Source of the DNA: Acutalibacter sp.
Lineage (GTDB): Bacteria > Bacillota > Clostridia > Oscillospirales > Acutalibacteraceae
Assembly: GCA_022801475.1 (NCBI GenBank)
Contig: JAAWSH010000119.1
Location: forward strand, 1 to 5,702
Direction: 5' to 3'
Length of the DNA: 5,702 bases
Below, piece after piece: positions 1 through 5,421 of the stretch (positions within the stretch are counted from its first letter, which is position 1; the number at the start of each line of letters is the position of its first letter). The notes beneath the pieces are model-generated. The model saw only the letters and a list, made by a program, of their open reading frames with translations, was not told the DNA's origin and did no database searches. The position numbers and the translations under genes were made by a program.

Positions 1-149
1 AATAGAGGAAATGACGGATTTTTGCCCAGAAGCGGCCAGCTTCAAGGAAAAAACCGCAAGGAATACTTGCGTATTACCAGGTTTTTCGACGCGGAAGAGG
101 AGCGCTTCTGGGCAAAAAGACGCTGTTTTCGATTTTTCAAACAAGCCCT
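1..149. repeat. Palindromic dispersed repeat, long copy, left end cut by the window
   Basis: This copy shares its outer parts with the element at 4960-5061. Positions 1-24 match 4976-4999 at 23 of 24 bases. Positions 89-149 align with 5000-5059, including the terminal block TTTCAAACAAGCCCT. Compared with that copy it carries about 64 extra internal bases (24/25 to 87/88). It is strongly palindromic: a perfect 16-base inverted repeat pairs 19-34 with 103-118, and a 6-bp hairpin CGCAAG/CTTGCG lies near the centre. The left terminus, expected to read AGGGCTTGTT, would lie before position 1. No transposase is encoded, so it is a REP- or MITE-like non-coding element. Its mobility is inferred, not shown. 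Confidence 0.75.
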
Positions 150-247
150 GACCTGGCGCTTGCTTAAAAACAGATATTACACTCTGCCAGCAGGACATTC
201 TATAGAGGGTACAGGACCCGGTATAAGAAAAATTTTCCTGGAAACTA

Positions 248-275
248 TTGACTTTTTTGGACTTGGGTGTATAAT
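248..275 (+). promoter_or_regulatory. Sigma-A type promoter for the T-box transcript
   Basis: A -35 box TTGACT (248-253) and a perfect -10 box TATAAT (270-275) are separated by 16 bases. The predicted start of transcription is near 282, just ahead of the first T-box structural element at about 308. It is the only good promoter upstream of the leader. Positions 150-247 hold no gene or other element I can recognise. Confidence 0.75.
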
Positions 276-304
276 TATCTTTAAGCAAGATGCAATTGTA
301 TAAG

Positions 305-635
305 TAAAGGCAATGACGAAGAAGACATGGCTGCGTCCCTTTCAGAGAGTTGGCGGTTGCTGCAAGCCAATGGGGTACGGCCGGAAATGTCCATCCCTTC
401 TGAGCCGGGGACCCGAAACCCGAGACGCGCCAGCAACCAGGAGCTTAACAGGCGTTGCGTGGAGTTTTTTGGGAAGTAGATATCCTCCGTAAAGCCGCGT
501 TAGGGCAAAGGGCTTGTTAGAGCCCGCAGAGGAGGCAGAGGCCAGCGCCATGGGGGCGTTTTGCTTTTGCAAGATGAGTGGTACCGCGGAGCAATTCCGT
601 CTCATGGGGAGAAATCCCTGTGAGACGGTTTTTTT
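305..635 (+). promoter_or_regulatory. T-box riboswitch (tRNA-sensing leader), probable tRNA-Ile
   Basis: T-box leaders pair with a specific tRNA anticodon and, if the tRNA is uncharged, fold an antiterminator that lets transcription continue. Stem I is visible. A GA/K-turn region (GAC near 315, TGAG at 401-404) lies below helix 318-321/397-400. Above it are helix 324-328/387-391, helix 329-339/372-382, the AGAG bulge (345-348), and the distal loop closed by TTGGC/GCCAA. Stem II is closed by 484-488/531-535. The T-box core TGGTACCGCGG is at 579-589. The antiterminator pairs 574-578 with 601-605 and 586-589 with 597-600, leaving the bulge TGGTACC. The codon AUC at 393-395 lies in the specifier loop and in the usual register before CTTCTGAG. 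The bulge base T fits a tRNA with discriminator A, as in tRNA-Ile. The T-box class is near certain; the isoleucine assignment is moderate. Confidence 0.95.
597..635 (+). terminator. Intrinsic terminator of the T-box leader
   Basis: A 13-bp stem (597-609 with 616-628, including two G-T pairs) has a 6-base loop AGAAAT and is followed by seven T residues (629-635). Its 5' arm shares 597-605 with the antiterminator, so the two structures are mutually exclusive. That is the standard T-box transcription switch. Confidence 0.95.
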
Positions 636-659
636 ATGGGCCGCGAAGGAGGAAATTGC

Positions 660-1466
660 ATGGAAGCCTATGAACTGACGTTAAAAACCAACCGCTTCCT
701 GATACAGGACGGAACCCTGACAGAAAAACAGAAAGACCACATCCTTTGCCAGCTGCTGGCCGCTAGAAGTACGCCAGAGGAGGCGGAACGGTTTTACCGT
801 GGGGTCCGCTGCCCGGGGAACCGGGACCGGGAAGGCCGCAGGATGTACCCAGAATGCTTTATCCCGCCATACAACCAAGGGAAAAAGGTCAAGACCCTGA
901 TGAATCAGACCCCAAAGACCCAGCTGTTTTCCAGCAACCTGTACGAGCTGGAGATTCTCCGGCTGCTTTGCGTCCTGGGCCCCGGCCTGCCGGAGGCGGA
1001 AGAGTTGAAAAACAGGACTCTGGAACGGCTGAAAACCACCTGCTTCGGTTTTCAGGACGACGGGGTGGGCGAGTGCTTTGACACCGCGCTGGTGGTCCTC
1101 CGGTTCTTGGCAGCGGCCGCCCCAGAGGAGGAGGCGTGGATACAAGGACGACTGGACAACTTCAACCGGCACTATGGAGAGAAAAAACGTCCCTGGTTTT
1201 GCCTTTGGTACTACTGGCTCTGCCTAAGCGAGCTGCCCTTTGAGAGGGTCCGGCCGCAGGTGGACGCCTACAAGGACGTGATGCTGAATTGGCTGGAAAA
1301 CAAAAGCATGGTGATGCACAGCGAACACGACGCCACCGTGCACCCCATGCTGATGCATATGCTCCGGGACAATGTGTGCCGCTACCCGGAGTATGCCTAT
1401 ATTAAGGACCGCAGGCCCTATGTTCGGGAAAAGGACGGCAGGCTATATTTTGACATGCGCTGTTGA
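660..1466 (+). CDS. Unrecognised alpha-helical protein under T-box control (268 aa)
   Basis: I do not recognise this family. The start at 660 is chosen because AAGGAGGA (646-653) sits 6 bases upstream. An in-frame ATG at 636 directly abuts the terminator T-run and would place that ribosome binding site inside the gene. The product has no signal peptide or clear membrane span and looks soluble. The middle (about residues 85-210) reads as helical hairpins. The DDGVGECFDTALVVLRFL segment (133-150) recalls alpha/alpha-toroid repeats such as prenyltransferase or terpene-cyclase-like folds, but this is only a resemblance. An aromatic patch rich in Trp, Tyr and Cys lies at 179-189. A histidine cluster (H220, H223, H228, H233) could bind a metal. 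It is the first gene after the T-box, so its expression should rise when the cognate tRNA is uncharged. This suggests a link to amino acid supply, but no function can be assigned. Confidence 0.85.
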   Translation: MEAYELTLKTNRFLIQDGTLTEKQKDHILCQLLAARSTPEEAERFYRGVRCPGNRDREGRRMYPECFIPPYNQGKKVKTLMNQTPKTQLFSSNLYELEILRLLCVLGPGLPEAEELKNRTLERLKTTCFGFQDDGVGECFDTALVVLRFLAAAAPEEEAWIQGRLDNFNRHYGEKKRPWFCLWYYWLCLSELPFERVRPQVDAYKDVMLNWLENKSMVMHSEHDATVHPMLMHMLRDNVCRYPEYAYIKDRRPYVREKDGRLYFDMRC

Positions 1467-1509
1467 TTTGAAAAATTTTGTCTATACTATACTTACTATA
1501 TTAAGGGGG
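1463..1509 (+). promoter_or_regulatory. AT-rich gap with possible promoter, direct repeat and ribosome binding site
   Basis: The gap contains TTGATT (1463-1468), TTGAAA (1468-1473), and overlapping -10-like hexamers TATACT (1483-1488, 1488-1493) and TACTAT (1485-1490). The best pairing is TTGATT with TACTAT at 16 bases, but no combination matches the consensus well. The 7-mer TACTATA occurs at 1485-1491 and 1494-1500, 9 bases apart. It could be an operator half-site for the HTH protein encoded just downstream. The ribosome binding site AAGGGGG (1503-1509) serves the start at 1518. No terminator is visible, so readthrough from the T-box gene is also possible. Confidence 0.4.
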
Positions 1510-1517
1510 AAAACCCA

Positions 1518-3830
1518 ATGGAAAGAACAGACCTAAAAGCCCAGCTGGCCGAGGTGGCCCAGCGCATCCGCACTATGCGGGAGATTACCGGCCTTTCGGA
1601 AGAAGAGATGGCCAAGTGCACGGGCGTTACAAAAGAGGAGTACCAGCATTGCGAGCTGGGCGAGCAGGACTTTAGCTTTACCTTTATCTACAAGTGCGCC
1701 AAGCGCTTTGGCGTGGACCCCACGGACCTGATTCGCGGCGTCAGCCCCACTTTGTCCAGCTACACCATTGTCCGCCACGGGGACGGCCTGCCCATTGCCC
1801 GCCGCCACGGTTTCAAATATTTGAACCTGGCCCCCCTGTTTAAAGATAAGACTGCGGAGCCATTTTTTGTTACCATGCCCTATTCCGAGGCCGAGCAGCA
1901 CGTGGCCATTAAGCTGGCCGCCCACACGGGCCAGGAGTTCGACATTGTGGTAAAGGGCTCCATGAAAATGCAGATTGGCAGCCATATCGAGACCTTGAAC
2001 GAGGGAGACTCCATTTACTACAATTCCGGCACCCCTCACGGCATGATTGCCACGGGTGGAGCCGACTGCCAGCTGTACGCCATGGTGATGAAGGGCACGG
2101 AGGACCTGCCTCGCCAGACAGACCGATTTCAGACCCTTATCCAGCGCAAGCTGGTCCGGCAGAACCGGGAGAGCGTGGCCGACCCCTTTATTGAGACCAC
2201 TTTGGACGAGAACGGCATCCTAAAAGAGATTCAGTTTAAAAACGAAGAGAACTTTAACTTTGGCTTTGACATTGTAGACGAAATCGCCCGCCGGGAGCCA
2301 GAACGCCTGGCGATGCTCCATGTGGATAAGCACAAGGTAGAGCGCCGCTTTACCTTTGGCGACATCCGCCGCATGTCCAACAAAACCGCCAACTACCTGG
2401 AGAGCCTGGGCATTCAGCGGGGGGACAAGGTGCTGGTGGTGCTCAAGCGCCACTACCAGTTCTGGTTTGTGATCACAGCCCTGCACAAAATGGGCGCGGT
2501 GATTATCCCGGCCACCCATCTTTTGATGGAGCACGACTTTGACTACCGCTTTAAAGCCGCGGGGGTAAAGGCTGTTCTGTGCACAAGCGACGACCAAACC
2601 GCCGACGAGGCCCACCGTGCTGCCCAAAACTGCCCTGGGGTGCAGGTAAAGATTCTGGTTGGAGAGAACCGGCCCGAGCGGGGGCTGACCGACTGGCACG
2701 ACTTTGACAAAGAGATGGCTCTTTTCTCGGATGTGTATGACCGAAAGCCAGACTCTCCCTGTGGCAGCGACCTGATGCTAATGTACTTCACCTCCGGCAC
2801 CACAGGCTATCCGAAAATCGCGATGCACAACTATAAGTATGCCCTTGGCCACTATATCACCGCCCGGTACTGGCACAACGTGAATCCCGAGGGCCTGCAC
2901 TTCACCATTTCCGACATGGGCTGGGCCAAGGCCATGTGGGGCAAGTACTATGGCCAGTGGATGTGCGAGGCGGCGCTGTTTACCTATGATTTTGACAAGT
3001 TCGACGCCCACGATATTTTGCCTATGTTCGCCAAGTACCATATCACCACCTTCTGTGCGCCGCCCACCATGTACCGGTTCTTTATCAAGGAGGACCTCTC
3101 GAAATATGACCTTTCCGGCATCGAGTACTCCACCACTGCCGGCGAGGCCCTGAACCCAGAGGTCTACCAGCAGTGGAAGCGGGCCACAGGCCTTATGCTG
3201 ATGGAGGGCTTTGGCCAGACGGAGGCCACCTGTATGGTTTATAACCCAGTGGGCGCCATCCCCAAAATAGGCTCTATGGGCGTGCCCAGCCCCCTGTATG
3301 ATGTGGATATTGTGCTGCCCGACGGCAGCAGCGCCCCGGTGGGCGAGACCGGGGAGATCGTGGTCCGCACCGATAAGGGCGCGCCCTGCGGCCTGTTTAT
3401 GGGCTATTACCAGGATGAGGCGCACACCAAGGAGTCCTGGTATGACGGCATGTACCACACCGGAGACACCGCCTGGCGGGACGAGGACGGCTTCTTCTGG
3501 TACGTGGGCCGCACAGACGATGTGATCAAGTCATCCGGGTACCGCATCGGGCCCTTCGAGATCGAGAGCGTAATCATGGAGCTGCCCTATGTGCTGGAGT
3601 GCGCTGTCACCGCTGTGCCGGACCCGGTGCGGGGCCAGGTGGTCAAGGCCACCATTGTGCTGACCCGGGACACAGAGGGCAACGACCAGCTGAAGAAAGA
3701 GATACAGACCTATGTAAAGAAGCATACCGCGCCCTATAAATATCCCCGCATTGTGGAGTTCCGGGAGGAGCTGCCCAAGACCATCAGCGGCAAGATACGC
3801 AGGGTGCAGCTGCGGCAGGAGGAAGAATAA
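1518..3830 (+). CDS. XRE helix-turn-helix / cupin / acyl-CoA synthetase fusion protein (770 aa)
   Basis: Three domains are visible. Residues 13-73 form a canonical XRE-type DNA-binding domain, with GLSEEEMAKCTGV at 25-37 and E46/G48 in the usual places. Residues about 115-192 form a cupin beta-barrel with HTGQEFD (136-142), GDS (163-165) and PH (173-174). HTH plus cupin is the layout of small-molecule-responsive regulators. After a linker, residues about 246-770 form a full adenylate-forming enzyme. It has the ATP loop TSGTTGYPK (425-433), GFGQTE (564-569), YHTGD (646-650), GRTDDVIKSSGYRI (664-677), and the C-terminal PKTISGKIRR (753-762) with catalytic K759. FNFGFDIVDE (246-255) and SDMGWAKAMWG (465-475) resemble medium-chain (ACSM-like) acyl-CoA synthetases. 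The expected reaction is acid + ATP + CoA to acyl-CoA + AMP + PPi in the cytoplasm. All catalytic motifs look intact. The substrate is unknown; a short, branched or aromatic acid is plausible. The frame is uninterrupted, so the fusion is not an assembly join. Confidence 0.95.
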   Translation: MERTDLKAQLAEVAQRIRTMREITGLSEEEMAKCTGVTKEEYQHCELGEQDFSFTFIYKCAKRFGVDPTDLIRGVSPTLSSYTIVRHGDGLPIARRHGFKYLNLAPLFKDKTAEPFFVTMPYSEAEQHVAIKLAAHTGQEFDIVVKGSMKMQIGSHIETLNEGDSIYYNSGTPHGMIATGGADCQLYAMVMKGTEDLPRQTDRFQTLIQRKLVRQNRESVADPFIETTLDENGILKEIQFKNEENFNFGFDIVDEIARREPERLAMLHVDKHKVERRFTFGDIRRMSNKTANYLESLGIQRGDKVLVVLKRHYQFWFVITALHKMGAVIIPATHLLMEHDFDYRFKAAGVKAVLCTSDDQTADEAHRAAQNCPGVQVKILVGENRPERGLTDWHDFDKEMALFSDVYDRKPDSPCGSDLMLMYFTSGTTGYPKIAMHNYKYALGHYITARYWHNVNPEGLHFTISDMGWAKAMWGKYYGQWMCEAALFTYDFDKFDAHDILPMFAKYHITTFCAPPTMYRFFIKEDLSKYDLSGIEYSTTAGEALNPEVYQQWKRATGLMLMEGFGQTEATCMVYNPVGAIPKIGSMGVPSPLYDVDIVLPDGSSAPVGETGEIVVRTDKGAPCGLFMGYYQDEAHTKESWYDGMYHTGDTAWRDEDGFFWYVGRTDDVIKSSGYRIGPFEIESVIMELPYVLECAVTAVPDPVRGQVVKATIVLTRDTEGNDQLKKEIQTYVKKHTAPYKYPRIVEFREELPKTISGKIRRVQLRQEEE

Positions 3831-4384
3831 TGCTTACAAGAGAAGTCCCGTTTCTGCTGAAGGACGGCCGTAAGGCCTTGCTACGCAGCCCCCGGCAGGA
3901 GGATGTGCCCGGCCTGCTGGACTATCTGGTAAAGTCCGCCGAAGAGTCGGAATTCATCTTGCGCGGTCCGGAGGACTGCAAAAAATATACCCCGGAGAAT
4001 GAGGCCAAGTGGATAGAGAACATGAACGCCGCAGAGAACGCGGCCACGCTGGTCTGCCAGGTGGAGGGCAAAATCGCGGGAAACTGCGAGGTGAGCAGAA
4101 GCAATATGGCCAAGATACGCCACCGGGCCAGTGTGGGCATTGCCCTCTTAAAGGAGTTCTGGGGCCAGGGTATTGGTACAGCGATGTTCCAGGAGCTCAT
4201 CCGCATTGCGGAAGGCTGGCAAGGCCTCACCCAGCTGGAGCTGGAATTTTTAGAGGGAAACCTTCGGGCCCGGGCCCTGTATGAAAAAATGGGCTTTCGC
4301 ATTGTGGGCGTGCGGCCCGACGCTTTCCGTCTAAAGGACGGCAGCCTGTGCAACGAATATATCATGATTCGAAAGATTGGATAA
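3830..4384 (+). CDS. GNAT-family N-acetyltransferase (184 aa)
   Basis: GNAT enzymes transfer an acyl group from acyl-CoA to an amine. Motif A is clear: VGIALLKEFWGQGIGTA ends with the acetyl-CoA pyrophosphate-binding Q113-G114-I115-G116-T117-A118. Motif B follows as NLRARALYEKMGF (144-156), the usual C-terminal signature with its conserved tyrosine. Length is normal for a single-domain GNAT. The start codon overlaps the stop of the preceding synthetase by one base (TAATG), and AGGAGGA (3817-3823) lies 6 bases upstream inside that gene, so the two are probably translationally coupled. The acceptor cannot be read from sequence. Acyl-CoA synthetases are known targets of GNAT lysine acetyltransferases (AcuA and Pat systems), so the neighbour is a candidate substrate. 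A small-molecule amine or a ribosomal-protein N-terminus is equally possible. Confidence 0.93.
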   Translation: MLTREVPFLLKDGRKALLRSPRQEDVPGLLDYLVKSAEESEFILRGPEDCKKYTPENEAKWIENMNAAENAATLVCQVEGKIAGNCEVSRSNMAKIRHRASVGIALLKEFWGQGIGTAMFQELIRIAEGWQGLTQLELEFLEGNLRARALYEKMGFRIVGVRPDAFRLKDGSLCNEYIMIRKIG

Positions 4385-4400
4385 TAGGAGAGTGAAAGCC

Positions 4401-4934
4401 ATGCTGAAAAGTATTCGAAACAGTTTGGTGCTTACATCTGTTTTGTACACGGCCCTGGGGGTGGTGCTCATCCTTTTCCCCGGCTCGGCGCTTCAGTGGG
4501 CCAGCATTGTCATCGGCGGGGTAACCCTGTGTTATGGAGCGGTGCGGCTGTACTCCTACTGGAAGGCGGGCGGCAGCTACCAGAGCCGGTTCGACCTGTT
4601 TTTAGGGATTATCCTGGCCCTGCTGGGGGTGTTCCTGATGGTGAGTCCGCAGTTTTTGGCCTCGGTCATTCCAGTGACGCTGGGGATCTATATTCTGGTG
4701 GACGGGGTTTCCTCCATCAAAAAGGCCCTGGACATGAAAGCCCTGGGCTTTGAGAAATGGTGGATTTCGCTGACGGCGGCACTGGTTCTCTCTCTGCTGG
4801 GGCTGGTAATGGTTCTGCGGCCCTTCTCGCTGATGAGCCACCTGGTGGTGTTTATTGGCGTGGGCTTTGTGTTCGACGGCGTGTTTACCCTGGCCAACAC
4901 CGTGGCGGCGGACCGAATCTATAAAGCAAAATAA
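4401..4934 (+). CDS. DUF308/HdeD-like six-helix membrane protein (177 aa)
   Basis: The protein is almost wholly hydrophobic and consists of three similar helical hairpins, giving about six membrane segments. Each unit follows a pattern of a G-rich helix, a short turn with FPG, SPQ or RPF, and a second helix ending in GxxxxxDG or similar: GVVLILFPGSALQWASIVIGG, LGVFLMVSPQFLASVIPVTLG, LGLVMVLRPFSLMSHLVVFIG-type segments. This is the DUF308 repeat found in the HdeD acid-resistance family. HdeD has been linked to acid resistance in Escherichia coli; function in Clostridia is unknown. The start at 4401 is chosen for AGGAG (4386-4390). A TTG at 4377 is in frame and overlaps the GNAT gene, but lacks a good ribosome binding site. 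It lies 16 bases after the GNAT stop and is likely the last gene of the rightward operon. Confidence 0.88.
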   Translation: MLKSIRNSLVLTSVLYTALGVVLILFPGSALQWASIVIGGVTLCYGAVRLYSYWKAGGSYQSRFDLFLGIILALLGVFLMVSPQFLASVIPVTLGIYILVDGVSSIKKALDMKALGFEKWWISLTAALVLSLLGLVMVLRPFSLMSHLVVFIGVGFVFDGVFTLANTVAADRIYKAK

Positions 4935-4954
4935 AAAAGGCCGGGGAACGCGGC
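4933..4954 (-). terminator. Possible weak leftward terminator after the TauE genes
   Basis: Read on the minus strand, a 4-bp GC stem (4951-4954 with 4940-4943, 7-base loop) is followed by a run of T residues (complement of A4933-4938). The stem is short, so this is a tentative candidate for ending the leftward TauE transcript after it crosses the repeat at 4960-5061. Confidence 0.3.
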
Positions 4955-4959
4955 AGGAG

Positions 4960-5061
4960 CTAGGGCTTGTTCAAAAATAGAGGAAATGGCGGATTTTTGA
5001 CGCGGAAAGGGGCCTCTTATGGGCAAAAGACGGTGTCTTGGATGTTTCAAACAAGCCCTAG
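4960..5061. repeat. Palindromic dispersed repeat, short copy, between convergent genes
   Basis: The element is bounded by a perfect 12-base inverted repeat: CTAGGGCTTGTT (4960-4971) and AACAAGCCCTAG (5050-5061). Its left part matches 1-24 of the window and its right part aligns with 89-149. It lacks the roughly 64-base inner segment of that copy, with the junction inside the shared TTTTTG. It begins 26 bases after the DUF308 stop and ends directly next to the stop codon of the leftward TauE gene. No protein is encoded. It may act as a hairpin for RNA 3' ends on both strands, which is inference. Confidence 0.8.
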
Positions 5062-5421
5062 TCAGCGGTCAGAATAAAACAGCTCCTTCACCCCCACAAC
5101 CAAAAGCAAGACCCCAAAGCCCCGCCGCAGCAGCCCCACATCCATCCCCGCCGCGGCTAGGGAACCCGCCAAGCAGGCGGGCACGCCCAAAAGCACACAC
5201 CACAGAACGGCCTGGCCCTCTACCAGGCCGTTTTTTATGTGTCCCAAAAGGGCCGGAAGGCCACAGGCGGCAAAGTACACCAGGTTCACGCCCCCAGCCC
5301 GCAGCTGGTCCATGTGTTCCGCCAGGGTTAGCCAGAGGACCAGCAGGGTGCCGCCCCCCACCCCAAAACCGGAGATGACCCCAGTGGAAAAGCCCACTAA
5401 TATGCCAAAAAACCAGCTCAT
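5062..5421 (-). CDS. Half-size TauE/SafE (TSUP) permease, downstream partner (119 aa)
   Basis: This hydrophobic protein has about four membrane helices (roughly 4-31, 44-61, 70-91, 97-114). The first contains GFGVGGG (18-24), the glycine-rich signature of the TauE/SafE (TSUP) family, which moves sulfite, sulfoacetate, taurine-derived or other organic anions across the cytoplasmic membrane. Usual family members are about 250 residues with two such halves; this is one half. Its ATG overlaps the TGA of the preceding gene as ATGA (5418-5421), implying coupled translation and a two-subunit transporter. The stop lies one base from the end of the palindromic repeat. A strong hairpin on the opposite strand falls within residues about 61-74. 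The substrate cannot be predicted. Confidence 0.88.
   Translation of the reverse strand: MSWFFGILVGFSTGVISGFGVGGGTLLVLWLTLAEHMDQLRAGGVNLVYFAACGLPALLGHIKNGLVEGQAVLWCVLLGVPACLAGSLAAAGMDVGLLRRGFGVLLLVVGVKELFYSDR
5206..5236 (+). terminator. Rightward intrinsic terminator inside the TauE gene (antisense)
   Basis: A perfect 10-bp stem (5206-5215 with 5223-5232, loop CCCTCTA) is followed on the plus strand by a T-run (5231-5236). It has the form of a Rho-independent terminator for transcripts arriving from the rightward operon, whose last gene ends at 4934. It lies wholly in the leftward TauE coding sequence, where it encodes part of a loop between helices 2 and 3. Confidence 0.6.

Noticed and set aside
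22..303. Open frame of 93 codons at the window start
   Set aside because: It runs through the palindromic repeat and the promoter, has no ribosome binding site, and its peptide resembles the one read through the other repeat copy only because the DNA is repeated.
509..519. AGGGCTTGTTA inside the leader, matching the terminus of the dispersed repeat
   Set aside because: It forms a local hairpin (510-514 with 521-525) within T-box stem II, and no other part of the repeat is present, so the match is probably chance.
342..605. Leftward open frame of 87 codons
   Set aside because: It lies entirely antisense to the T-box leader, whose structure explains the sequence.
2778..3458. Leftward open frame of 226 codons
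   Set aside because: It is a shadow on the opposite strand of the acyl-CoA synthetase domain, a common effect of GC-rich codon use; no family features or start signals.
4961..5060. TA on both sides of the short repeat as a mariner-type target duplication
   Set aside because: The long copy has TG, not TA, at its right end, and its left end is outside the window, so a duplication cannot be supported.
1..5061. CRISPR array
   Set aside because: There are only two unequal palindromic copies 5 kb apart, with no regularly spaced repeats or cas genes.
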